This document shows positions 1-6,408 of a stretch of 6,860 nt of DNA, in pieces. This DNA comes from Ferrithrix thermotolerans DSM 19514 (GTDB lineage: Bacteria; Actinomycetota; Acidimicrobiia; Acidimicrobiales; Ilumatobacteraceae), in the NCBI GenBank assembly GCA_945878705.1, contig CAMCUE010000061.1:1-6860 (forward strand), in the 5' to 3' direction. Every line of letters begins with the position of its first letter. Positions within the stretch are counted from its first letter, which is position 1. The notes below the pieces were generated by a model. The model saw only the letters and a program-made list of their open reading frames with translations, did not search any database and was not told the origin of the DNA. A program made the position numbers and the translations under genes.

Positions 1-2
1 TG

Positions 3-488
3 CGAGTACTCCCATTTGACCAAGTGACAGCTCGGGCAATAACCAAAAAAGTCGGCTTATCGCTGCCAACAATTTCAAATAACTTCGGATCAATGGCAGG
101 ACTGTTCAACGAAGTAACAATCAAATTAAGAAACGACGTACTCGCGCGACACGACAAAATACTCGATCAAAGCATTTTTCTTGACCCAGATTTTATTTTA
201 CGAACACGCCTCGTGGCATGGCTAACACTTGAAGGCGAAAATCCTGGCCAATTCAACAATCAACTAATAGAAAACATTGCACCACAGTTTCAAACTGCAC
301 TCGGCGATCTCAGCCTGCGCACCACCACCGCATGGCTAACACTAATAATATTTATGGTCGAAGGACACGCACTATTTTCTGAAGTTCACGAACACCCGCC
401 CACACAAATCACCGACGGCTTAACATTACTCACACAACTACGCCAACAGTTACAAAAATCCGAACAGACCCTTGGCTGGAACAACTAG
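3..488 (+). CDS. TetR/AcrR-family transcriptional regulator, 5' end cut by window
   Basis: The reading frame is open to the left edge, and the residues before the GTG at 24 (RVLPFDQ) fit the family, so the gene most likely begins outside the window. The helix-turn-helix is seen at once: VTARAITKKVGLSLPTISNN followed by FGSMAGLFNEV matches the TetR pattern of a recognition helix, a hydrophobic-aromatic turn (usually YxxF or similar) and a following helix that starts the ligand domain. About 120 residues of mostly helical, poorly conserved C-terminal domain follow, ending in GWNN. Roughly 25 to 30 N-terminal residues are missing if the protein has the usual length near 190. Such proteins are dimeric repressors that respond to small ligands; the ligand and targets here cannot be read from the sequence. 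The gene converges on the minus-strand polysaccharide genes, so it is probably not part of that unit and more likely controls something to its left. Confidence 0.82.
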   Translation, partial: RVLPFDQVTARAITKKVGLSLPTISNNFGSMAGLFNEVTIKLRNDVLARHDKILDQSIFLDPDFILRTRLVAWLTLEGENPGQFNNQLIENIAPQFQTALGDLSLRTTTAWLTLIIFMVEGHALFSEVHEHPPTQITDGLTLLTQLRQQLQKSEQTLGWNN

Positions 489-498
489 AAAGCGAGAT

Positions 499-522
499 AA
501 CAAGAAAGCCAGAAACCTGGCT
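499..522 (-). terminator. Probable intrinsic terminator for the minus-strand genes
   Basis: Read on the minus strand, AGCCAG - GTTT - CTGGCT (positions 522 to 507) forms a perfect 6-bp stem with a 4-base loop, followed by the T-rich run TTCTTGTT. It lies 23 bp beyond the stop codon of the sulfotransferase-like gene and between two convergent genes, the expected place for a terminator. In the plus direction the same hairpin is not followed by a T tract, so it is not an obvious terminator for the TetR gene. The stem is short and the T-run interrupted, so efficiency is uncertain. Confidence 0.5.
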
Positions 523-531
523 GGCCAGCAA

Positions 532-544
532 TTTGCAGGGCAGG
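532..544. repeat. 13-bp direct repeat, distal copy (possible tRNA-type attachment site)
   Basis: TTTGCAGGGCAGG here is identical to positions 1638 to 1650, where it forms the 3' end of the tRNA-Trp gene (last 9 tRNA bases) and the four bases after it. The match stops at mismatches on both sides. This copy abuts the TAA stop (545 to 547) of the sulfotransferase-like gene. The core is partly self-repetitive (CCTGC twice on the minus strand), which raises the odds of chance somewhat. Confidence 0.6.
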
Positions 545-1591
545 TTATGCGTATTTGGCCAGCGGACCCTGCCAGGTCGAATTAAACCGCGAAATCGTCT
601 TTAGAAATGTCTGCACAAGTTCAGCACTCCCGTGCTGCTCAATCAACTTCATCGCCTCGCTATAAACATTTTCGTCTTTTTCTAATGCAGTCCACCTATA
701 GCTTTGCCCCATTTTCGGCCCATCAGCAATATTCTTTCGTGGGATCGCATTTTGACTCATAATTTTTTTAATGCCCTTGGCTTGCTCGCGGCCGAGGAAC
801 TTACCTAAAGTTTGCAACTCTGAAACTGGATCAAGGACCAATTTTTCAAACTGTATAAAATGTAAGCAATCGCCTGAAACTGACTTAGATTCATAGCTGT
901 CAATCACCCAGTTGCATAAAAAATTGACAGAAAGTAGCGCCTGATCAAACGTACTTGACTGTGCGAACTGTTCTGCCCACGAACTTGCAAACCACGGCAC
1001 CTTGTTTCCATCGCAATCAACTGTCAAATTGATTTCGCGAACACGACGCCAGCGTGAAGGCTCAAGAAATCTAGACCAATGCGTAACAAGGTGAATCGGG
1101 TGTCTCACTACTTCCACAAATTTGAGACGTGAGCCGAACGCATCGATAAATGGTTGCATCACCGGATAGATGCAATGTGTCGTTATGTTGTTCGCAATAT
1201 TTTTTTCGTCAATTGTCAGGGCGATTGCCTCTCCATCTTTACTGAATAGTCTGGACACGAACTTAAAAGGCGTTGGGTGATATCGCGGACCAGTCTCGTC
1301 ACGCCAGCGCAGGTTGACCTCTCGGCCGATCAAGTTGTAGTACTGATTTCTACCCGCAATTAATTGCAACAAGGTCGTTGATGCATTTCGATTAATTGAG
1401 CCCAAGTGATCAAGCGCACATAAGTAGTCGTAGTCGGGGTTGTACTTAAAGTGTTCAACGCGATCAAACCCGCCGACGAGGGTGCTGACTAGCTGTTTTC
1501 CCGAGCCCCAAAGACCGTCAACCACGATGACATCATTACTGAAGTCTTCGAACTTTTTAAGCGGCCACTTACTCAGACATTCACCTTTCAA
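545..1591 (-). CDS. P-loop, sulfotransferase-like protein
   Basis: This is an approximately 340-residue cytosolic protein that looks like a PAPS-type sulfotransferase. Residues 21 to 37 are a beta strand and phosphate loop (VIVVDGLWGSGKQLVSTLV). KFVEVVRHPIHLVTHWSRFLE (157 to 177) matches the 3'-phosphate-binding segment, with R163, though the Ser normally eight residues later is His171. FIQFEKLVLDPVSELQTLGKFLG (245 to 267) matches the usual 'YEDLvxdP...l..FLG' block, and GPKMGQSYRW (291 to 300) may be the C-terminal G-x-x-G-x-W loop. The loop has a Walker-type Lys32, unusual in sulfotransferases, so a kinase-like P-loop protein is an alternative. If a sulfotransferase, it would probably decorate the glycan made by the genes upstream. 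The start is uncertain: TTG at 1591 precedes a good ribosome site (AAAGGTGA, 1581 to 1588); an in-frame CTG at 1576 fits the site better; the ATG at 1580 is out of frame. Confidence 0.72.
   Translation of the reverse strand: MKGECLSKWPLKKFEDFSNDVIVVDGLWGSGKQLVSTLVGGFDRVEHFKYNPDYDYLCALDHLGSINRNASTTLLQLIAGRNQYYNLIGREVNLRWRDETGPRYHPTPFKFVSRLFSKDGEAIALTIDEKNIANNITTHCIYPVMQPFIDAFGSRLKFVEVVRHPIHLVTHWSRFLEPSRWRRVREINLTVDCDGNKVPWFASSWAEQFAQSSTFDQALLSVNFLCNWVIDSYESKSVSGDCLHFIQFEKLVLDPVSELQTLGKFLGREQAKGIKKIMSQNAIPRKNIADGPKMGQSYRWTALEKDENVYSEAMKLIEQHGSAELVQTFLKTISRFNSTWQGPLAKYA
1581..1588 (-). promoter_or_regulatory. Shine-Dalgarno-like site AAAGGTGA
   Basis: AAAGGTGA on the minus strand is the strongest ribosome-binding sequence noticed in the window. 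It lies inside the gene if translation starts at TTG 1591. Directly after it come ATG (1578 to 1580), which opens a three-codon frame ending in TAA (1569 to 1571), and the in-frame CTG (1574 to 1576). It therefore argues against the TTG start. Confidence 0.45.
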
Positions 1592-1637
1592 TCACTACTC
1601 TCAAAACGGTACTCAATAAAACTTCTTTGCATTTGCT

Positions 1638-1650
1638 TTTGCAGGGCAGG
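1638..1650. repeat. 13-bp direct repeat, tRNA-proximal copy
   Basis: TTTGCAGGGCAGG covers the discriminator base, the 3' strand of the acceptor stem and one T-stem base of tRNA-Trp, plus four bases of 3' flank. It is identical to 532 to 544. The two copies are 1106 bp apart and enclose only the sulfotransferase-like gene. Recombination between them would remove 1106 bp and leave the tRNA intact. Confidence 0.6.
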
Positions 1651-1714
1651 AGGGATTTGAACCCCCGACCATCGGTTTTGGAGACCGGCGCTCTACCAAC
1701 TGAGCTACTGCCCT
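1642..1714 (-). tRNA. tRNA-Trp (anticodon CCA)
   Basis: The minus strand folds into a full 73-base cloverleaf. The acceptor stem AGGGCAG pairs with CTGCCCT without mismatch, followed by discriminator G73, as in bacterial tRNA-Trp. The D arm is GCTC / AGTTGGTA / GAGC. The anticodon stem-loop is CCGGT / CTCCAAA / ACCGA, with anticodon CCA at 1679 to 1681 after U33 and followed by A37; the outermost pair is a C27-A43 mismatch. The T arm is GGGGG / TTCAAAT / CCCTC, with one G-U pair and a five-base variable loop. The sequence after G73 is CAAAA, so the CCA end is added after transcription. It reads tryptophan UGG codons. It sits between two protein genes on the same strand, 62 bp after one stop and 50 bp before the next possible start. 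Confidence 0.95.
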
Positions 1715-1776
1715 AAATTGCACTTAATTTATGCTCATCACGATAGCCCCACTCGTGCCACGCGCACCAACGGCTT
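1715..1776 (-). promoter_or_regulatory. Spacer before tRNA-Trp, weak promoter candidate
   Basis: The 62 bases hold no clear intrinsic terminator for the glycosyltransferase unit; the only hairpin seen is a 4-bp GTGC/GCAC stem (1755 to 1767) without a T tract. An AT-rich stretch just upstream of the tRNA contains a TANNNT-type -10 candidate, TAAATT (minus strand, 1731 to 1726), at a plausible distance for a short tRNA leader. No convincing -35 element is visible. The tRNA may have its own weak promoter or be read through from the genes before it. Confidence 0.3.
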
Positions 1777-2997
1777 TTAGACAATCCAGTCTTGGTTGTC
1801 GCGCAAGAACTGTGCGCCATATTTCGACCAAATCTCGCCGTGAAAAGTCTCTCGATCTGGTCCGATGATTTCTGAATATTTTTTCCAAAACTTATTTTGT
1901 AGTTCGTCATCGAGTGGCTCAGTTTTCCATTTGCCTTCGAGGCGATCAAGCATCTCAAGCATTAGATCTTTAATTTCAGATGGCGTGTTGCTCTTGACCG
2001 ACACGCCAGCCGTAGTGAATTGAGATGTTGCACCAAATCGAGCGACGCCACGCTCGCCCATCTCGGTGAGATTCAGGCGTCTGCCAGTCGCTTTGTCAAT
2101 CATTGTTTTTGCGATACCCAAATCGCATGCACGAGACGAGTAATACATAAAAAATGGCGAGTAGTTGACGTAAGCGTTTGGCCGACGAAACATCGCGGGA
2201 ATTGCATAGAAACCCAAGCCGTCAGAAACATTAAATTCACAATGAGCACCGAGAAAGAGATCCATAAATTCGCTACGAACTTTTGAGTTTGCGTAATCAA
2301 TCACGCGTGGATTATTTGAGACGAGTGGTTTAGAAACTACCGAACCCATGCGCAATACAAATAAGCCGCGATCTGCGAGTGCCTCGGCGCCTGCAACGTA
2401 GTCATCCACATCACAATTTCGAAAATCATGATATGACATGTCTTTTTCGGGGAACGCTTTTTTTGTATACGCCGAATCTCGAACGATAAAACAAACGAAG
2501 CGATCACCTGGCTTTATACCTAACTCGGCAAGACCTGCCCTGCCTTGTTCGATTTGCGTTGCCGTGAATTTAAGGCGAGGCGGGTAAATATCTAATAAAT
2601 TGTGAACATCTAAACATGTGGCAGTTGTGTTTTTGATCTGGTGAGCAGTTGCGCCTGGGATCAAATTGTTGACTCGAAACACCGCAACCATCAACCAATT
2701 CGGCCAAATTGTCAGCACTTGCTTCCACATTTTATAAAGCACTCGGTTAGCAATTGGCTCTGGTGCATACCAAAGATCAATTGATCGTTTAGGGCGCAAA
2801 GCAACCCCCGCTTCTTGTTCAAGGAGCCAGAGTTCGGTTTCAAGTGCAAAATGACCAATTCGATCGCTGCGTAACACGCCGATTCTGATTAATAACAGTG
2901 GGCGAATGATTCGGATGAAGACTACGAAAATTAAGGCAATTGGCGTTGAACTAATTAACCGCAATAACCGAATAATGCGACGAGATTTGCGAATCAT
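1777..2997 (-). CDS. TIGR04372-family putative glycosyltransferase (paralogue A)
   Basis: This is a 406-residue, probably membrane-anchored glycosyltransferase, last of three tandem relatives. The basic start MIRKSRR is followed by a hydrophobic stretch (about 11 to 37) that would act as a signal anchor, leaving the catalytic part in the cytoplasm or at the membrane face. Family marks in order: RSDRIGHFALETELWLLE (43 to 60), a Met-Trp-Lys helix (90 to 92), FVCFIVRDSAY (167 to 177), FRNCDVDDY (192 to 200), VLRMGS (214 to 219), VIDYANS (232 to 238), FMDLFLGAHCEFNVSDGLGFYAIP (244 to 267) and the tail FLRDNQDWIV. The DYA, MD-FL and D-GL-IP blocks resemble the nucleotide-sugar-binding end of GT-B folds. 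Donor and acceptor are unknown. The ATG follows the previous stop by 6 bp without a clear ribosome site, so translation is probably coupled. TIGR04372 is recalled from conserved motifs, not from a search. Confidence 0.83.
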   Translation of the reverse strand: MIRKSRRIIRLLRLISSTPIALIFVVFIRIIRPLLLIRIGVLRSDRIGHFALETELWLLEQEAGVALRPKRSIDLWYAPEPIANRVLYKMWKQVLTIWPNWLMVAVFRVNNLIPGATAHQIKNTTATCLDVHNLLDIYPPRLKFTATQIEQGRAGLAELGIKPGDRFVCFIVRDSAYTKKAFPEKDMSYHDFRNCDVDDYVAGAEALADRGLFVLRMGSVVSKPLVSNNPRVIDYANSKVRSEFMDLFLGAHCEFNVSDGLGFYAIPAMFRRPNAYVNYSPFFMYYSSRACDLGIAKTMIDKATGRRLNLTEMGERGVARFGATSQFTTAGVSVKSNTPSEIKDLMLEMLDRLEGKWKTEPLDDELQNKFWKKYSEIIGPDRETFHGEIWSKYGAQFLRDNQDWIV

Positions 2998-3003
2998 AAG
3001 ATA

Positions 3004-4203
3004 TTAAATCGTCCAGTGTGGGTTCGTACGAAGAAACTCGGTGCCGATGATTGGTTTATGACCAATTACGCGACTCTGAATACCGGGAGGTGAAAGTTGG
3101 TCATACAGCGACCAAAACTTATCTTGCAGTGCCTTTGCATCAACAGTCAACTGCCAAGTGTCATTTTTACGAGCGAGCACTTCTTGAGTCGCAAGAGTTA
3201 TTTCTTGTGGCGTGTTTTCCACAAGTTTTAGACCTGCGCGCTGGTATTCGTAACTGCTTGTGCAAGACCCGAGCGCATTTTTTGATGCCACAATTTCACT
3301 GAACGACATAAACCTATTCTCGTTCTCAATCCAATACTGTTTTGGGATTATCAAATCTTGCGGGCCGTACTTGCCGAAGTTGGCGATCGGAATGTAATTA
3401 GTCAAAACTCGTGGAACACGGAAAATCTCTGGGATTGAATCAATACCCAAGACTGTCGAAATGAAAATTTCACAGTTTGCCGAAAGATACACATCCAAAA
3501 AATCAGTACGCATGCCATTTGACGCGTAGTCAAACACTCCAGGCGTATCCACCGCAAATGGTCGCTCGACTTTGGCGCCCATTCTGAAGACTAAATAGCC
3601 ATCGTTCGCTAATTTCTCGACAACATTTTGAAAATTGCTGATGTCATTATTGCGATAGTCATCATGACGGATGTCGCGGTTCTCGAACTGATCTCGCTTA
3701 TACGACGAATCACGAACTGCCAAGCACACAAACTTCTGATTAGGGGCACGTCTCACAGAATTGAGAAAATCTTCGCCCTGCTTTGTTTCTGAATTTGAAA
3801 ATTGAATATGCGACCACATCTTGCCGTACAAGCCGTAAGCATCTCGATCGTGATGGGAAATTGAAAATTTAGAACCGCCGGGAAGTCTCCGCGAAATGGC
3901 ATCGGCATATCTGGTTATTGGAGAATCAGAAATATTGATCACTCGCGACCACATTGTGTCTAATTGATTGTTGGCAACTGCATAATCTGGGTTTCGATAC
4001 CAAATGTCTGCTGTTTTTTTAGAATCGCCGTGAATTTTTGCGTCTTTCTCACACAAGTGGATTTCTACATTTGATGCGTAGTGTCCGATTTCGTGACTCG
4101 GCAAACGCCCAAACTTATAGTGCCGAACTGGATACACGACTCGGATAGCTATAGCAATCAAAAATCCAACGGTTAATTGCAGAAGCCTGACTACAGATTT
4201 CAT
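3004..4203 (-). CDS. TIGR04372-family putative glycosyltransferase (paralogue B)
   Basis: This 399-residue protein has the same layout as the gene after it. A hydrophobic N-terminus (about 5 to 26, VRLLQLTVGFLIAIAIRVVYPV) suggests a membrane anchor. Then come FGRLPSHEIGHYASNVEIHLCEKD (31 to 54), a Met-Trp helix (84 to 85), KFVCLAVRDSSYKR (157 to 170), YRNNDISNF (183 to 191), VFRMGA (205 to 210), VFDYASNGMRTDFLDVYL (223 to 240), CEIFISTVLGIDSIPEIF (244 to 261) and the tail FLRTNPHWTI. A weak GGTGG ribosome site precedes the ATG, which overlaps the stop of the gene before it as ATGA (4200 to 4203), a classic coupling arrangement. The charged GHYA and VRDSSY blocks agree with paralogue A, but the rest has diverged a good deal, suggesting a different donor or acceptor. 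The reaction is inferred from the family only. Confidence 0.84.
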   Translation of the reverse strand: MKSVVRLLQLTVGFLIAIAIRVVYPVRHYKFGRLPSHEIGHYASNVEIHLCEKDAKIHGDSKKTADIWYRNPDYAVANNQLDTMWSRVINISDSPITRYADAISRRLPGGSKFSISHHDRDAYGLYGKMWSHIQFSNSETKQGEDFLNSVRRAPNQKFVCLAVRDSSYKRDQFENRDIRHDDYRNNDISNFQNVVEKLANDGYLVFRMGAKVERPFAVDTPGVFDYASNGMRTDFLDVYLSANCEIFISTVLGIDSIPEIFRVPRVLTNYIPIANFGKYGPQDLIIPKQYWIENENRFMSFSEIVASKNALGSCTSSYEYQRAGLKLVENTPQEITLATQEVLARKNDTWQLTVDAKALQDKFWSLYDQLSPPGIQSRVIGHKPIIGTEFLRTNPHWTI

Positions 4204-5729
4204 GTGCCACCAAATGGCTGATGGTTAGTAAGAAAACTTTGAGAAATTGGTAGCCCACCAACTGCGCCTTCGGATAAACGAATATTTTGGGCGGCAACTT
4301 GCTGGACAGTCATAGTCCAATCATTTTTATCAAATCTTGAAAACATCTCAAATACAGCATCTACTAGGTCTTGTTCTGAATTGTCAATAATCTCAAACTC
4401 GAGATTCTCGTGAACCGTTGACTCACACCACGGAAATGGGGTTCTCAACGACTGTTGCAGACTCATCGCCGACTTCTCATTTTTGAGTTTGAAGCGTTTG
4501 GGCACCATGAAAGATTTTTCAAAAAATGAGCAATGTCCAAACGACGCATAGTTAGTTCTAATAACCGGTGTTCCAAAACACATCGGAACTTCTGAACCAC
4601 CCGAATTTGTTGCAATAGAAAACTTCGCCTTACCCCACAAGAAGACATCCATCCAATCGATTCGCTCTACTGCATGCGCATAGTCAATGACATTGCGCAT
4701 CGCCGGAAGCGGCGTCATCAGCGGACTGCCCATTCGGATTACCCACCCACCGCGTGCAACTATTTCTTCAATCATTGGAATGTAGGTTGCGATGTTTGCG
4801 TTTTGTGCCCGTGCATGAGCACGATGGTCACCTTCTCTAACATGCATAATCACGAACCAAGCATCAGACGGAAGTCCCCAACGCTTTAAAATTTCCGATC
4901 CGCGCTCAGTGATCGATTCGGGCACCGTTATCACTGGATCGCGTTTCGCATCGCTCCAAGCTTGATTTGCGATATTAATCGCCGACCATTGGTCAACTAT
5001 TCCAGACTTAAGTCGGTACATCGGCACCTGATCAGTAATCGTGTTGAACTTTTTAGTGAAAAGTCCAATGAACTTGTGATCAGATTTAATGTTTGCAATT
5101 TTTGGCAAAAAGAGTTTAAGCAGTGAGCTATTCGCCGAATACCGCGGATCGTAAAGAAGAATCCTCTTTTCATCAGAACTCAGGCTTAACTCACTCAACT
5201 TTATTACTGTGTCAAGCAATGCGATATGACCTAACGGACCAGTCCAGTCATTGCCGAGAAAACGAAGGTCCGCAATATCTGATTTTTGCTCTTCGGCGAG
5301 TTGTTTCATCAAGTGATCTGCGTCAGTTGAGACCGAAAGATATTTAGACCACTCACCTCGAACAAAATGTATTTGTGCTAACGATTTTTTAAGTTCAATA
5401 GATTTTGGAAATATACTCAGGCCCTTATTTAATACTTCGATTGATTGCGATGTTTTGAAGTCTTTAATTAGTTTTCTAGATGAAACTAGAACTTCTTCAA
5501 CTTGGCGATTCAACAAGATTTGCGCTTCGTCTAATTTATAGTCTCGATCAACTGAGTTAACAAATTTGCTTGAAATTCTGCTTAGTTTTTTCCAAAATCG
5601 TAAATTTGCGAAACTTACCGACGAAATAAGCGTCGTCACCGACCTGACCCTCGGGAACTTTTTCAAAAAAGTTAAAGGGTTGCCATGACTAATCTGAAAC
5701 AACTGTCGGCGAATTTTTCTACTTAACAT
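4200..5729 (-). CDS. TIGR04372-like glycosyltransferase with N-terminal helical (TPR-like) region (paralogue C)
   Basis: This is a 509-residue protein from ATG 5729, longer than its two neighbours. It lacks their membrane anchor. Instead residues about 65 to 145 are helical, and one unit (SIEVLNKGLSIFPKSIELKKSLAQIHFVRGEW) looks like a TPR-type pair of helices, perhaps for binding partner enzymes. The family core follows: GPLGHIALLDTVI (164 to 176), WFVIMHVREGDHR (291 to 303), WVIRMGSP (329 to 336), VIDYAHAVERIDWMDVFLWGKAKFSIATNSGGSEVP (347 to 382) and FGTPVIRTNY (385 to 394). The VREGDH block replaces VRDSxY of its neighbours, and TNSGGSEVP plus GTPVI is closer to classic nucleotide-sugar-binding loops. 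Two other in-frame starts exist: TTG 5771 and ATG 5753. ATG 5729 overlaps the previous gene by only 11 bp and has AAGAGA upstream, so it is preferred, though ATG 5753 remains possible. Confidence 0.78.
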   Translation of the reverse strand: MLSRKIRRQLFQISHGNPLTFLKKFPRVRSVTTLISSVSFANLRFWKKLSRISSKFVNSVDRDYKLDEAQILLNRQVEEVLVSSRKLIKDFKTSQSIEVLNKGLSIFPKSIELKKSLAQIHFVRGEWSKYLSVSTDADHLMKQLAEEQKSDIADLRFLGNDWTGPLGHIALLDTVIKLSELSLSSDEKRILLYDPRYSANSSLLKLFLPKIANIKSDHKFIGLFTKKFNTITDQVPMYRLKSGIVDQWSAINIANQAWSDAKRDPVITVPESITERGSEILKRWGLPSDAWFVIMHVREGDHRAHARAQNANIATYIPMIEEIVARGGWVIRMGSPLMTPLPAMRNVIDYAHAVERIDWMDVFLWGKAKFSIATNSGGSEVPMCFGTPVIRTNYASFGHCSFFEKSFMVPKRFKLKNEKSAMSLQQSLRTPFPWCESTVHENLEFEIIDNSEQDLVDAVFEMFSRFDKNDWTMTVQQVAAQNIRLSEGAVGGLPISQSFLTNHQPFGGT

Positions 5730-6408
5730 TGGCGATCTCTTGGGCAAGTGCATAACTCTCGGGCGTTCCAATATCTAAGTAAATTTCATTCGTTACAACG
5801 ACATAGATGCGGTCATATAACTTCGGTATCACCTGTGTACTGAAATCACTTTCAGTTGTCAGACTGGCGATTAATTCGCTTGAAAGAATATAAAGCGCAC
5901 CGTTCGCAAGGTTGCCGTGATCTTGAAGCGACTTTTCGTGCATATTTTGTAAAACATTCTGATCATCAACTTCAAGAATTCCACATGTTTGTGGCGTGTC
6001 TGTACGAAAAGCAAGCATTGTCATTAAACATTTCGCGGGCCGTTGATTATGAAATTTAATTAACTGTCCGAGGTTTGCTTCTGAATAATTGTCGGCATGC
6101 AACAAAATTCCGTCTTGGCTATTGAAAAAATTCCGATTAGCAATCAGTGTTCCAGCGGTGCCAAGTAATTCTGGTTCAAAAACTGATTCAACCTGATCAC
6201 GGTAAACGGCCTTAGCGATATGTTCTTCAACAACTTGATGTTTGTAGTGCAGATTTACAAGTATTTGGCTCACGCCGACTTTCAGAAGCGAGTCGCACCA
6301 TATATCTAATAAAGGTTTGCCCTTAATTGGAACCAAACACTTTGGAATCGTGTCAGTTAGAGGTCTAAGTCGAGTTCCGAGTCCAGCAGCGAGTAGTACT
6401 GCTCTCAC
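5719..6408 (-). CDS. Sugar-1-phosphate nucleotidyltransferase
   Basis: This 229-residue soluble enzyme of the NTP-transferase family joins a nucleoside triphosphate to a sugar-1-phosphate, giving a nucleotide sugar and pyrophosphate. The signature AVLLAAGLGTRLRPLTDTIPKCLVPIKGKPLL (3 to 34) binds the nucleotide. EPELLGTAGTL (78 to 88) is the base and sugar loop. LLHADNY (102 to 108) carries Asp106, the probable metal ligand, in place of the more usual GD pair. LANGALYIL (167 to 175) and YLDIGTPESYALAQ (210 to 223) complete the family pattern. The length suits a single-domain guanylyl- or adenylyl-type enzyme such as those acting on heptose-1-phosphate (HddC-like), without the hexapeptide domain of GlmU. 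Coupling to a PfkB kinase just upstream supports a heptose or similar sugar, but base and sugar preference cannot be told. GTG start, overlapping the previous stop as GTGA (6405 to 6408). Confidence 0.88.
   Translation of the reverse strand: MRAVLLAAGLGTRLRPLTDTIPKCLVPIKGKPLLDIWCDSLLKVGVSQILVNLHYKHQVVEEHIAKAVYRDQVESVFEPELLGTAGTLIANRNFFNSQDGILLHADNYSEANLGQLIKFHNQRPAKCLMTMLAFRTDTPQTCGILEVDDQNVLQNMHEKSLQDHGNLANGALYILSSELIASLTTESDFSTQVIPKLYDRIYVVVTNEIYLDIGTPESYALAQEIANVK

Noticed and set aside
24..26. GTG 24 as true start of the TetR gene
   Set aside because: It would begin inside the DNA-binding helix-turn-helix and remove the first helix; the frame is open to the window edge, so this is only an internal valine.
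507..572. Extended secondary structure between the TGGCCAGC copies (522-529, 556-563) and GCAGGG/CCCTGC (535-540, 567-572)
   Set aside because: The pairings are short, mutually exclusive and partly inside coding sequence; only the 507-522 hairpin with its T-rich tail is worth calling.
1713..1958. Open frame of 81 codons on the minus strand across the tRNA spacer
   Set aside because: It overlaps the end of paralogue A in another frame and runs into the tRNA, with no recognisable protein features.
2020..2286. Plus-strand and other short open frames inside the glycosyltransferase genes (also near 3051-3302, 4674-4889, 5123-5347, 5856-6059)
   Set aside because: They are antisense to well-supported coding regions, Cys- and His-rich in the manner of shadow translations, and show no ribosome sites or motifs.
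5730..5771. Longer start of paralogue C at TTG 5771
   Set aside because: It would overlap the nucleotidyltransferase gene by 53 bp, uses a rare start codon and adds residues without family resemblance; ATG 5729 overlaps by 11 bp.
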